Assembly (NCBI GenBank): GCA_018713425.1
Contig: DVOT01000042.1
Span: 1 to 29,318 of the forward strand
DNA: 29,318 nucleotides
Reading direction: 5' to 3'
Source: Alectryocaccomicrobium faecavium
Lineage (GTDB): Bacteria; Bacillota; Clostridia; Christensenellales; Aristaeellaceae
In this document: positions 9,521 to 17,940 of the stretch, piece by piece
How the letters are laid out: each line of letters starts with the position of its first letter
Position numbering within the stretch: the first letter of the stretch is position 1
The notes under the pieces: model-generated
The model's input: the letters and a program-made list of their open reading frames with translations, nothing else
Database searches by the model: none
What the model was told of the DNA's origin: nothing
Position numbers and translations under genes: made by a program

Positions 9521-10621
9521 CTATTTTTGCCCATACAATTCCACCGCATCCCGCACAGCCTGAAGCTTCCATAGCGGCGTGGGCAAGCCATCGATGCACG
9601 GGCATAAAATGAAATTGCTTTCCACAATCCGTTTGGTTAAGGTAGCCTTCACGCATCGAAAAATGTCCTCGCGCTTAGCAAATGGACTTTGAAACACGGC
9701 AGGCTGAAGCGTGCCTACGAGAATCGTCTGCTCGCCAAGCGCATCCAGCGCTTCGCAAAATGTGCAGTCCCCTATCGGCGGCTCTGTGAGGGCATGAATG
9801 CCGTCAATACCCGTTTCCCGTATCTCCCGCAACAAGCCTTTCACTAAGCCACACATATGGACAACGGCCTTTTTCCCATTTTCGTGCATCACTCGCGCAA
9901 ATTCCGCCATATGCGGCATAGTGTATTTTCGATAGATCTGCGGGCTAATCAGCGTGGTGGAAGTATTTTCTACTGGGATAATCCAGCGAAATGGCGCCAG
10001 CCGGGCCGCAATTTCATACTCTATTTTGCGCTTTTCAAACATCGCATCCATGAGCTCGTCCATCAAAGCCGGTTCATCCTGCAAAAGATAATAAAAATTT
10101 TCCGGCCCGCATTCGTTTTCTATCAGCATTTGTACGGGGGACGGCAGTAAGGTTAGCGCAAACACGCCGTCTTTTCCAATACATTCGTCCGCTGCCACGC
10201 AGCTCGCCTCGAAATCCGCCTCCTCCAAAACATTTGCCACCTTCCATATTTGCAAAAGCGTCTCTGCGTCTTGCCGCGTTTCCACAGGATATTTTACCGG
10301 ATGTCCTTCGCGCCAAGCGGCGGTGAGCACGTTCCCGCCCAGCCTACGCTCTAAAACCATCGCGCCATTCTTTTCGTACGACGCTTGGGTATGTCTCCAT
10401 TTATAACAAAAAGGATCCCGGGGTTGAAACTCGTTCGGCATTGCATATTTTCCAAATGCCAAAATATCGCAGCCAATCTTGCGATAAAACGATATATAAT
10501 CGCATTGCGCATATTCCTGCGGCATCCCTTCGCGAGATTTTTCATCGGCAATCGTGGTCCATGGTATTCTGTCTATTTTGCGGCCTTCAAGAGTTTTTTC
10601 GATGCGCTCTCTTCCAGTCAT
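9521..10621 (-). CDS. Uroporphyrinogen decarboxylase-family protein, MtaA/MtbA-like
   Basis: Predicted 366 residues. The fold family includes heme-pathway UroD and the zinc-dependent corrinoid methyltransferases MtaA, MtbA and CmuA. It starts with MTGRERIEKTLEGRKIDRIPW, the usual opening of the MtaA-like group. A zinc site of the HxC...C type is visible: H255 and C257 in HMCG, and C340 or C342 in the C-terminal LCPCIDG. That argues for methyl transfer rather than heme synthesis. No corrinoid protein is encoded nearby, so the methyl acceptor is unknown. The frame is open up to 10738, but AAAGGAG just before the ATG at 10621 fixes the start. The longer form would also read through a 13-bp inverted repeat. 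Genes of this family do occur in carbohydrate operons of gut Firmicutes. Confidence 0.8.
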   Translation of the reverse strand: MTGRERIEKTLEGRKIDRIPWTTIADEKSREGMPQEYAQCDYISFYRKIGCDILAFGKYAMPNEFQPRDPFCYKWRHTQASYEKNGAMVLERRLGGNVLTAAWREGHPVKYPVETRQDAETLLQIWKVANVLEEADFEASCVAADECIGKDGVFALTLLPSPVQMLIENECGPENFYYLLQDEPALMDELMDAMFEKRKIEYEIAARLAPFRWIIPVENTSTTLISPQIYRKYTMPHMAEFARVMHENGKKAVVHMCGLVKGLLREIRETGIDGIHALTEPPIGDCTFCEALDALGEQTILVGTLQPAVFQSPFAKREDIFRCVKATLTKRIVESNFILCPCIDGLPTPLWKLQAVRDAVELYGQK

Positions 10622-10640
10622 CGCGTTTTCTCCTTTGAAA

Positions 10641-10746
10641 GGGCTGCTGTGCCAGGTTTTGCTCGCCTTCATCCCGCGCCAGGCCCTAAGAAAGAAATCC
10701 CTTGAGAGTATTCCTTTGCCCGGGCAAGCGCTGGGCACAGCAGCCC
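10641..10746 (-). promoter_or_regulatory. Inverted-repeat leader element before the UroD-like gene
   Basis: GGGCTGCTGTGCC (10641-10653) and GGCACAGCAGCCC (10734-10746) are perfect 13-base inverted repeats enclosing 80 bases. The element stops 7 bases short of the AAAGGAG of the downstream gene. As RNA it would form a long closing helix with internal hairpins, such as one around the palindrome TTGCCCGGGCAA. It could be a cis-regulatory RNA, an internal processing or stabilising structure, or a small MITE-like insertion, although I see no flanking target duplication. I do not recognise any known riboswitch class. Confidence 0.5.
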
Positions 10747-10800
10747 TATCCTAGATCATCTTCCAATGTACACCATGCGGCTTTGCTGTCCGGTTACCGA

Positions 10801-12486
10801 TTATTGGGCCAATAGCGTCTGAAGATTGGCGTTATAGGCCGCAACCACGTCTTCCAGCCCAAGGGCCAATACCTGCTCGCAGGTTTCCTGATAGCGAGCT
10901 TCAAAATCCTCTTTGGTTTCGGCGTTGATAATCAATGGGATTTGCGTATCCAAATAAGAAATTATCCTTTCTTCTGTCTTGGCTATATCTGTCGCGCTAT
11001 CCAGTGCCACTGCCTGCATATACAGGGTATTGTCAAATGGAATGTACTCGAAATCCTCGCTATCGTTCCACGGGGACAACATGTTCTCATATCCCATTCC
11101 CTGGTAAGTCCGTAACTGTGTCTCAGTGGCATTTTGCATCAAGAAATCAGGATCCACCTGGAAGCGGCAGGGCTGGCCATTGCTCAATAGAGCAAATGTT
11201 CTGGTGGGGAACATACGCCCCAACGAGTCCAAGCCCTTCTCATCCATATAATCCATATACTCCTCGCTATTGTATATCCTTGCAAACTCCTCTGTAATCA
11301 CCATTTTTCCATCTTCATTCACTGTGTATTCGCGTCCTTCCACACCCCAATGCAGCCGAATTGACATTTCCTCGCTGGATAGATAGTCAATCAGCTCAAC
11401 AATACGCTCAATGTTGGGCGATGTGGCTAGAATTCCTCGCGTATCGTCTGGGCGCAGGCTACCATACGATTCGTAGCGCACATTGCGCCCTTCATCTTTG
11501 GCAATCTGCAGTCGAATAGGGCATATAATATAATGCTGCTCGGGTTGACCTCGGCCATCCGCCGCTGCATTGGCTTGAGACAACGTCCAATTGGTAAAAT
11601 GTACCGTCAAAGCAGTCCCCGCATCCATTTTAGCCTGCTGCTCGGCAAAATCATCAATCCAAGCATCCGGATCCATTAAGCCCTCAATATACAAGGTATT
11701 ATAAAAATCAAGCGCCGCCTTGCAGTATTCATGATTGAACAATGGAATAAACGTCTCGTTTTCCACATCAATCATCGCCGTCGTCTTCGCTGGATGCTGA
11801 TAGCCTGAATGCCGCACAAGGTATGTGGCAACCATTGGACCAATGGAATTCCCCCAAAAGAAACTCATAGCAACGGTAGGCTCTCCGTTCTGTTCAGGGA
11901 ATAGCTCTTTTGCCTGTTTTAAGAAAGCCACCCAATCGTCCGTAGTGTCCAAATGCGGATAACCGCAGGCCTCCAAAACATCACAGCGCACCGCGATATC
12001 TAGCGGAGTGCCCACCAACGCGGTCTGCTCTGGCCCAGCCTGCCATACATACAACCCACCATTTGCCTTATCCAGACTGCGCCAGAGTGGAATCAAATCC
12101 GCAGAATAGCTATAGAAGTTTTGCAGCTTATCCTTATAATCATCCAGATTTACAAAAGCGCCTGCTTCAATGTATCGCATAGTGGCGTCATCTGTCGCGG
12201 TATTGATAATGTCATAGTCGCCCCAATTCTGCGAAGCGAGCATCATCATCGCCGTATCAAATTGATCGCCGCTATTGCCCGGAACAAACTGAATCTCAAT
12301 TCCAAGGTCTTCGTAAATCATCTGTCCAACTTCGCTCTCTAAGCTGCTATAGGCATTCCCAAAACCATCGTCGCCAACCATCTTAATGACCACAGGCTCC
12401 CGCGCTGCTTCTTCTGCCATACCGACAGCAGAAAAAGCCAGCATCAACGTTACCCCCAAGCACAACCATCGCAAATTCGCTTTCAT
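10801..12486 (-). CDS. Extracellular solute-binding protein, LplA-like (CUT1 ABC transporter)
   Basis: Predicted 561 residues, the size of the large LplA/YtcQ-type sugar-binding proteins. It captures the substrate outside the membrane and hands it to the two permeases encoded just upstream. Residues 1-24 form a signal peptide with a hydrophobic core (LCLGVTLMLAFSAV) and a likely signal peptidase I site after GMA. There is no lipobox cysteine, which is unusual for a Gram-positive binding protein. The mature part opens with VVIKMVGDDGFGNAY and shows typical ATDDATMRYIEAGAFVNLDDY text. AAGGAGGA precedes the ATG. The ligand is probably an oligosaccharide or glycoside, inferred from context. Confidence 0.85.
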   Translation of the reverse strand: MKANLRWLCLGVTLMLAFSAVGMAEEAAREPVVIKMVGDDGFGNAYSSLESEVGQMIYEDLGIEIQFVPGNSGDQFDTAMMMLASQNWGDYDIINTATDDATMRYIEAGAFVNLDDYKDKLQNFYSYSADLIPLWRSLDKANGGLYVWQAGPEQTALVGTPLDIAVRCDVLEACGYPHLDTTDDWVAFLKQAKELFPEQNGEPTVAMSFFWGNSIGPMVATYLVRHSGYQHPAKTTAMIDVENETFIPLFNHEYCKAALDFYNTLYIEGLMDPDAWIDDFAEQQAKMDAGTALTVHFTNWTLSQANAAADGRGQPEQHYIICPIRLQIAKDEGRNVRYESYGSLRPDDTRGILATSPNIERIVELIDYLSSEEMSIRLHWGVEGREYTVNEDGKMVITEEFARIYNSEEYMDYMDEKGLDSLGRMFPTRTFALLSNGQPCRFQVDPDFLMQNATETQLRTYQGMGYENMLSPWNDSEDFEYIPFDNTLYMQAVALDSATDIAKTEERIISYLDTQIPLIINAETKEDFEARYQETCEQVLALGLEDVVAAYNANLQTLLAQ

Positions 12487-12504
12487 CCTTCTTCCTCCTT
12501 TTTC

Positions 12505-13386
12505 TTATCCCTTTATTGATCCAATCAGAATACCTTTCACAAAGTACTTCTGAAGGAAAGGATATACAATTAATACAGGCAAGCACACGACAACGGTCAT
12601 AGCCATTTTTAATGCGTCACTATTAAAGCGCTGACGTTCCACTTGACTTTGAATGTCTGACGGAGACACCCGCAAAGTAGCATTCAGCAAATTGCTCAGC
12701 ATATATTGCAAAGAATATAACTCCGGCACATTTGAATTGTACAGCAACGTATCTGTATACGCATTCCATTGTCCAACAAACTCAAACAACATAACCGCCG
12801 CCAAAACTGGCAAACACAATGGGAATACTACCAAAAATGCCACATGTGCATCATTTGCGCCATCAATTTCAGCAGATTCCTCTAGCGAACGTGGCAAGTC
12901 CTGGATATAGGTTTTGATAAGTATCATATTGAATGCGTTCACAAGGCACGGAATCAAATACACATAAAATGTACCAGTCATATGCAAGCTTACCATGTTC
13001 ATATATGCGGGCAATAATCCCGCCGAAAAGTACATTGAAAATGTGATAAATCGCGACAAAAATTTTCGCCCAATCAAGTCTTCCTTTGCAAGAGAAAATC
13101 CCGCCATATAAATGCACAAAATTGTACAAACTGGACAGATCGTAGAACGAAGTATAGAAATTACTGCCCCATCAAAAAAATTCACTTTCTCAATCATCAT
13201 CCGATAGGCAATAGTTGTCGGTTCGGATGGCCACAGCAAAATTTTCCCAAATGTCGATCCACTCGAAAACGAACGCATAACCATATATATAAACGGATAT
13301 ATCGTCGATATCACAACTACAGCCATGACAATGGCATCAACGCCAAAGAACAATACATCAGAAACCTGTGTTTTCTGCTTCTTCAT
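12505..13386 (-). CDS. Carbohydrate ABC transporter permease, YtcP/MalG-like
   Basis: Predicted 293 residues with about six membrane segments. The first follows the N-terminus (DAIVMAVVVISTIYPFIYMVM). The EAA loop that docks the ATPase is EESAEIDGAND at residues 169-179, followed by FPLCLPVLAAVM. The ending FLQKYFVKGILIGSIKG is the hallmark C-terminus of this CUT1 permease group. The gene ends 18 bases before the binding protein and starts 15 bases after the partner permease. No ATPase gene is present, so the transporter probably uses a shared MsmX-type ATPase, as is common in Firmicutes. Confidence 0.92.
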   Translation of the reverse strand: MKKQKTQVSDVLFFGVDAIVMAVVVISTIYPFIYMVMRSFSSGSTFGKILLWPSEPTTIAYRMMIEKVNFFDGAVISILRSTICPVCTILCIYMAGFSLAKEDLIGRKFLSRFITFSMYFSAGLLPAYMNMVSLHMTGTFYVYLIPCLVNAFNMILIKTYIQDLPRSLEESAEIDGANDAHVAFLVVFPLCLPVLAAVMLFEFVGQWNAYTDTLLYNSNVPELYSLQYMLSNLLNATLRVSPSDIQSQVERQRFNSDALKMAMTVVVCLPVLIVYPFLQKYFVKGILIGSIKG

Positions 13387-13401
13387 AACTACTTCACTCC
13401 T

Positions 13402-14367
13402 CTAAAATATGGACCTATGCATCGTCTTTCGATAAACAATATTACTCAACATCACTATCACTAAACTTGTTACTGTTTTAAAAATCCCAACCGCCGTAGC
13501 ATACGAGTAGCGCCCCAATTTTAATCCATATCGATATACATACATATCAAACACTTCTGTTACGGTTTGATTGGTCGGATTTGAAAATTGATAAAACATA
13601 TCAAAATTCGATGAAAGGAGCCATCCGCTATTTAAAACCAACAAAATTGCCATAGTTCCCGCCAAAGATGGAATTGTGATATAACGAATTTTCGCAAGGC
13701 GTCCTGCACCATCTATATCAGCAGCTTCATATTGCTCTTGATCTATACCCGCTATTGTGGCAAGATAAATAACCGCGCTATACCCCAGCCCCTTCCACAA
13801 ATTCACTCCTATTAGCAAGCTAAATGTATACTGCGGATCTCCCAAAATGTTGTATCCCTTTTTTATAATTCCTGCATTCATCAGCACTGTATTCACTAAC
13901 CCCGTACCAGTAGCAAAAAAGGCACGGCAAAAAGAATACGCTATTACCCAAGAAACAAAGTACGGAAAAATGGAAGCAGACTGAATAAAGCGTTGCAGTT
14001 TTTTATGCCGAATTTCACTCAATAAAATTGCAAATGCCATCGATGCAACTGTGCTCAAAATCAAGCTTACGATATTAAAACTTAACGTATTCCTGAATAC
14101 ATAGTATGCATCTGTGCTGTCCTGAAAAAACTCCCTAAAATACTCCAGGCCTGCCCAACTGCCAGCATATATGCTACCGCCAATCTTATAGTCCTTAAAA
14201 GCGATAATCCAATACATTATCGGTTTATAAACGAATAGCGAAACGATGATCAGCGCTGGCAGTAGCATAAAATAGCAATATCTATGGCGATACAACTTTT
14301 TTCGCAGTGTCCCTTTACCGGCATTTTGGAGCCCAATACCCGCCAAATTTTTCGCATTTTCCCTCAT
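13402..14367 (-). CDS. Carbohydrate ABC transporter permease, LplB-like
   Basis: Predicted 321 residues with about six membrane segments. The first is YFMLLPALIIVSLFVYKPI near residues 32-50. The EAA loop is EQYEAADIDGAGR at residues 211-223, followed by TIPSLAGTMAILLVL. It pairs with the second permease to form the membrane channel of a CUT1 importer, related to the LplB/YteP group. It is the first gene of the AT-rich operon: GAGGAGG lies 10 bases before the ATG, and a near-consensus promoter lies about 140 bases upstream. Its base composition is clearly more AT-rich than that of the dnaG or pst operons. Confidence 0.92.
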   Translation of the reverse strand: MRENAKNLAGIGLQNAGKGTLRKKLYRHRYCYFMLLPALIIVSLFVYKPIMYWIIAFKDYKIGGSIYAGSWAGLEYFREFFQDSTDAYYVFRNTLSFNIVSLILSTVASMAFAILLSEIRHKKLQRFIQSASIFPYFVSWVIAYSFCRAFFATGTGLVNTVLMNAGIIKKGYNILGDPQYTFSLLIGVNLWKGLGYSAVIYLATIAGIDQEQYEAADIDGAGRLAKIRYITIPSLAGTMAILLVLNSGWLLSSNFDMFYQFSNPTNQTVTEVFDMYVYRYGLKLGRYSYATAVGIFKTVTSLVIVMLSNIVYRKTMHRSIF

Positions 14368-14507
14368 CGTGTAGTCGCCTCCTCAAGCATATTTTTCGAA
14401 ATTTATTTAATCTAAAATTAATGTCCGTTGCTTTTCTCAATTTTTATGCAATTACTCTAAATCTTACTCGCAATAGTTATGCTGTATTATTTCTACTTCG
14501 CGTTTAT

Positions 14508-14536
14508 AATATATCATAATTGCATGCCTTTGTCAA
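14508..14536 (-). promoter_or_regulatory. Sigma-A-type promoter of the sugar ABC operon
   Basis: On the minus strand TTGACA (14536-14531) and TATATT (14513-14508) are separated by 17 bases, nearly consensus. Transcription would start near 14501, giving a leader of about 130 bases before the first permease gene. Two copies of the palindrome TTTCGAAA flank it, at 14575-14582 upstream and 14394-14401 in the leader. Confidence 0.8.
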
Positions 14537-14572
14537 TGTCCGATTGCATCGCGCCAAAAATTTTTTTGGATT

Positions 14573-14584
14573 AATTTCGAAATT
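14573..14584. promoter_or_regulatory. Candidate operator palindrome AATTTCGAAATT
   Basis: This is a perfect 12-base palindrome about 37 bases upstream of the -35 hexamer. Its core TTTCGAAA recurs at 14394-14401 between the promoter and the first gene. Two flanking copies would suit a DNA-looping repressor or an activator of the sugar operon. The tract is AT-rich, so chance is possible. Confidence 0.3.
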
Positions 14585-14919
14585 TTTGAGCATTATTGAT
14601 ATCTCTCGCAAGTAAAACAGCGACATCCCGCTTCACTCTAATTCCAAAGGCAGAACCATAGCTTCTATTTTTATGCAAAATCGCCTCACTCGAACAGCAA
14701 CTCACCATTTAATTCCCCAAAAAATTTTGAATTCTTATCGCTATATTTGTAAATTCAACATTTCATTTATATATTTCTTATTTTTATTATGCACTTTAAA
14801 AATTATATCATAATTGATGTGCTGTAAAAATGAAAATATACCTTTCTATGAATATGCAACCTACCGAGCATCAAGCGAACGGCCTATAGAACCAGCGGCG
14901 AGAGCAACCATCTCCTCCA
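14585..14919. other. AT-rich intergenic tract
   Basis: About 335 bases rich in A and T runs lie between the sugar-operon promoter and the terminator of the pho operon. I see no open frame with a ribosome binding site and no convincing RNA. An 18-codon frame from 14830 lacks a binding site. The sharp change to GC-rich sequence near 14920 marks the border between the AT-rich operon and the pho operon. Confidence 0.5.
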
Positions 14920-14953
14920 AAAAGGGCGGGGGAATTGGCTCCCCCGCCCTTTT
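14920..14953 (-). terminator. Terminator of the pst-pho operon
   Basis: AAAAGGGCGGGGG (14920-14932) pairs with CCCCCGCCCTTTT (14941-14953), a perfect 13-base stem with an 8-base loop. Read on the minus strand it ends in CCCTTTTTGG, about 50 bases after the phoR stop. It is symmetrical enough to work in both directions. Confidence 0.85.
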
Positions 14954-15002
14954 GATCATTGGCAAACCCGCGGTTTGTCCAGCAGTCCCGTCCCTCCGCG
15001 CT

Positions 15003-16637
15003 TTACCGCGGGAACCGCACGGAAATCTTCGTGCCCTTGCCCAGTTCGCTGGCGAGCGAAATCTGCGCATTATGAAGCTGCGCGATGTGCTTCACGATGG
15101 ACAGGCCCAGCCCCGTGCCGCCCGCCTCGCGGGAACGGCTCTTGTCCACGCGGTAGAACCGCTCAAAGATTTTCTGCTGATCCTGCTGATCCACGCCGAT
15201 GCCCGTGTCTTCCACCGTCAGGCAGCCATTTTTGACCGATACGCGCACGCTACCCTTTTCCACATTGTATTTGATCGCGTTATCCACCAGGTTGCGCACC
15301 ATTTCTTCCAACAAGGCGCGCGCGCCCGTAACCAGGGAATCGTCCCCTTCCACGGCAAGCGCGATGCCTTGCTTTTCCGCCAGCGGGCGCATGCGTTCCG
15401 CCGCTTCTTTGGCGATTTCGCCCAGGTTCACAATCTGCATCTGCGCGTCCGGCGCGCCCTCATCCAGCTTGGAAAGACGCATAATGTCATCGATCAACAC
15501 CAGCAGGCGGCCCGCTTCATCGAGAATCTTCTGCCCAAAGCCCTGCGCGTCCTCCGGTTTGGCCAGCCCGGAAGCGAGCAATTCGGCATAGCCCGCCACC
15601 GTGGTGAGCGGGGTTTTCAGCTCGTGGGACACGTTGGCGGAAAATTCGCGCCGCATGTGCTCCGCCGCGTAGCGCTCGCTCACATCCGGCATCAGGAGCA
15701 CCACGCCGCCGCCTTTGACCGGGTTCGCCATGGCCTGATACTGGCGGCCATCGATTTCCACAATCTGCTCGCAGCGCGCGCCCGCGGCGGCGCGGTCCAC
15801 AATCTGGGCAATCGCGTGATCCCGCGTGAGCTTGAGCAAATGTTCGCCCAGGCAATCGGACGCGGCGCCAAATAGATTGAGCGCGCTGCGGTTCACGGCC
15901 AGCACGCGCAAATTGGCGTTGAGCAGCACCAATCCTTCAGCCATATTATCGACCACGGCGGTAAATTCCGTTTGCCGCGTTTCCAGCTGCGCCATCTGTT
16001 CGCGGATGTGCGCGCCCTGGCGGGAAAGCCGGATGAGCAGCGGGGCGAGCTCATCGTATACGTCGTTGTCCTCGGGGTCATCGAGGTTCAAGCCGTTGAT
16101 GGGATCCACCAGCTTGCGCGCGGCCTGGCGCGCCACCAGCGCGCACAGCACGATCATAATTCCGAACAGCAGCGCGAAGATCCACAGCATCCGGTACACG
16201 CTTCCCAGCGCGGTTTCGTGCGTTTCCGAAAGGCGCAAAGCCGTGCCATCGGCAAGCCGCACGGCAAAATAGTGCGTGCGCTCTCGCAGCGTATCGGAAA
16301 GCCGCGAGCCGCCGCCCGCGCCCGAAGAAAACGCCGCCTGCACTTCCGGGCGATCCGCGTGGTTCTCCATCTGCGCGCTGTCCGCTTCGCTATCGAATAG
16401 CACGCTGCCATCCTGGGCGATCCAGGTCACGCGCGTGCCCGGCACAAAGCTTGCCAAAAACGCTTGCGGGTCCGCGGCCTGGTTCATGCCCAGCGCGGCG
16501 ATGCGGGCTTCCCGCTCCACCGAATCGTCCAATTCATCGGTTGTCGTATCGTAAAATGCCCATAGCAAAGTCGCGCCCAAAAGCAGCACCGCCGCAAGCG
16601 CCACCGCCATCATGCGCCAGAAAATTGCCCGCTTCAC
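15003..16637 (-). CDS. phoR: Phosphate regulon sensor histidine kinase PhoR
   Basis: Predicted 544 residues. A membrane segment lies at the N-terminus (MMAVALAAVLLLGATLLWAF). An extracytoplasmic domain of about 130 residues follows, then a second membrane segment (MLWIFALLFGIMIVLCALVA). Next come a linker and a PAS-like domain (AVVDNMAEGLVLLNANLRVLA). The H box FSANVSHELKTPLT carries the phosphorylated H338. The N box LVDNAIKYN, the G1 box VEDTGIGV, the F box FERFYRVDKSRS and the G2 box GGTGLGLSI are intact. The ATG overlaps the phoB stop by 4 bases. As the last gene of a pst-phoU-phoB operon it is assigned as PhoR, which senses phosphate import through PstSCAB and PhoU. Confidence 0.95.
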   Translation of the reverse strand: MKRAIFWRMMAVALAAVLLLGATLLWAFYDTTTDELDDSVEREARIAALGMNQAADPQAFLASFVPGTRVTWIAQDGSVLFDSEADSAQMENHADRPEVQAAFSSGAGGGSRLSDTLRERTHYFAVRLADGTALRLSETHETALGSVYRMLWIFALLFGIMIVLCALVARQAARKLVDPINGLNLDDPEDNDVYDELAPLLIRLSRQGAHIREQMAQLETRQTEFTAVVDNMAEGLVLLNANLRVLAVNRSALNLFGAASDCLGEHLLKLTRDHAIAQIVDRAAAGARCEQIVEIDGRQYQAMANPVKGGGVVLLMPDVSERYAAEHMRREFSANVSHELKTPLTTVAGYAELLASGLAKPEDAQGFGQKILDEAGRLLVLIDDIMRLSKLDEGAPDAQMQIVNLGEIAKEAAERMRPLAEKQGIALAVEGDDSLVTGARALLEEMVRNLVDNAIKYNVEKGSVRVSVKNGCLTVEDTGIGVDQQDQQKIFERFYRVDKSRSREAGGTGLGLSIVKHIAQLHNAQISLASELGKGTKISVRFPR

Positions 16638-17287
16638 GTCCTGTCCCCCTCCATGCGGTAGCCCACGCCGCGCACCGTGTGGATTTGCGAACCGCAGCTA
16701 CCGAGCTTCTGCCGCAGCGTTTGCACGTGCACGTCCACCGTGCGCGTGCCGCCGAAATAGTCCATGCCCCACACTTCGCTCAGGAGTTGTTCGCGATCGA
16801 ACGCCGTACCCGCGTGCGCCATCAGGAAGGAGAGCAACTCGTATTCCTTGAGCGTGAGCTGCACATTTTGCCCGTTGGCATAAACGGCATGCCGCTTTTC
16901 ATCCAGCTCGATGCCGCCCACGCGCAGGCCATAGCCGCCGCGCCGGAGCACAGCCTTCACCCGCGCGATCAGTTCCATCACGCCGAAAGGCTTGGTGATG
17001 TAGCCGTCCGCGCCTGCCTCAAAGCCGTCCACGCGGTTTTCCTCGCCGGAAAGCGCCGTGAGCAGGATCACCGGCACGCGCTTGCGCACGGGGTCCGCGC
17101 GCAAGCGGCGCAAAATGGACAGCCCATCCTCGCCGGGCAGCATGATATCCAGGATGACCAGTTCCGGCGCGGGCAGTTCCATCAGCCGCGAACCATCCTC
17201 AAAGCCTTCCGCCTCGAAGCCCGATTGCCGCAGCGCGTACACAATCAACTCGCGGATGTTGCGGTCGTCCTCCACGGCATAGATCAT
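16634..17287 (-). CDS. phoB: Phosphate regulon response regulator PhoB/PhoP
   Basis: Predicted 217 residues. The receiver domain spans about 1-115, with the acidic pair E6/D7/D8, the phosphoacceptor D47 in LVILDIMLPGEDG, and the KPF motif after GADGYIT. The C-terminal winged helix of the OmpR/PhoB type includes LTLKEYELLSFLMAH, the recognition region GTRTVDVHVQTLRQKL, and the terminal HTVRGVGYRME. The frame stays open far upstream, but the ATG at 17287, which overlaps the phoU TGA, is the right start because MIYAVEDD is the normal beginning. When phosphorylated by PhoR it would activate the pst promoter. Confidence 0.94.
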   Translation of the reverse strand: MIYAVEDDRNIRELIVYALRQSGFEAEGFEDGSRLMELPAPELVILDIMLPGEDGLSILRRLRADPVRKRVPVILLTALSGEENRVDGFEAGADGYITKPFGVMELIARVKAVLRRGGYGLRVGGIELDEKRHAVYANGQNVQLTLKEYELLSFLMAHAGTAFDREQLLSEVWGMDYFGGTRTVDVHVQTLRQKLGSCGSQIHTVRGVGYRMEGDRT

Positions 17288-17940
17288 CCCATTTTCTCCC
17301 CTTTGTGTACGCCGGTGATGGCGAATTCCACCCACTCGGCGATGTTCACCGCGTGGTCGCCAATGCGCTCGAAATACTTGGCGATCATCAAAAGATCCAG
17401 CGCCTGCGCGCCCATATCGGAATTCTGGTGGATCAACTCGATCAGCTCGCGCTTGATGACGTCGAACAGGCCGTCCACCTCGTCGTCCATATCGATCACG
17501 GCGCGCGCCAGATCCAAATCGCGGTTGATGAAGGCGTCCACAGCGCGCTTGACCATGTGCACCGCCTTTTCCGCCATCTTCGGAATGTGCTCCAGCTGCT
17601 TGATGTAGCCCTCCTGCGCGATGTAGGAAACAATTTCGGAAATGTCCGCCGCCTGGTCGCCCACGCGCTCCATATCCGTCACCATTTTCAGCGCCGCAGA
17701 GATGAAGCGCAAATCGCGCGCCACGGGGTGCTGGCGCAGCAAAAGTTTCAGGCACTGCGATTCGATTTCGCGCTCTTTCTGATCGATCTCGCGATCGTAG
17801 CTCACAATAGTGCGCGCCAGTTCCGCGTTGCGCTGCTCCATGGCCTGCACGCCGGTTTCAATGGCGTATTCAATCATGGAACCCATTTCCAGCAGATGCG
17901 TGTTCAGCGCGTCCAGCTCGTCATGAAACCAATTCCCCAT
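17284..17940 (-). CDS. phoU: Phosphate signaling complex protein PhoU
   Basis: Predicted 218 residues made of two three-helix bundles. The paired family motifs are visible: EREIESQCLKLLLRQHPVARDLR with MERVGDQA in the first half, and DDEVDGLFDVIKRELI with YFERIGDHAVNIAE in the second half. PhoU links the Pst transporter to PhoR and represses the kinase when phosphate is plentiful. The gene abuts the pstB stop with no gap, and its binding site GGGAGG lies inside the end of pstB. Its own stop overlaps phoB (ATGA). Confidence 0.96.
   Translation of the reverse strand: MGNWFHDELDALNTHLLEMGSMIEYAIETGVQAMEQRNAELARTIVSYDREIDQKEREIESQCLKLLLRQHPVARDLRFISAALKMVTDMERVGDQAADISEIVSYIAQEGYIKQLEHIPKMAEKAVHMVKRAVDAFINRDLDLARAVIDMDDEVDGLFDVIKRELIELIHQNSDMGAQALDLLMIAKYFERIGDHAVNIAEWVEFAITGVHKGEKMG

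Noticed and set aside
10622..10738. Extension of the UroD-like protein upstream of 10621
   Set aside because: It would read through one arm of the inverted repeat. A strong ribosome binding site stands before the ATG at 10621, where the conserved text begins.
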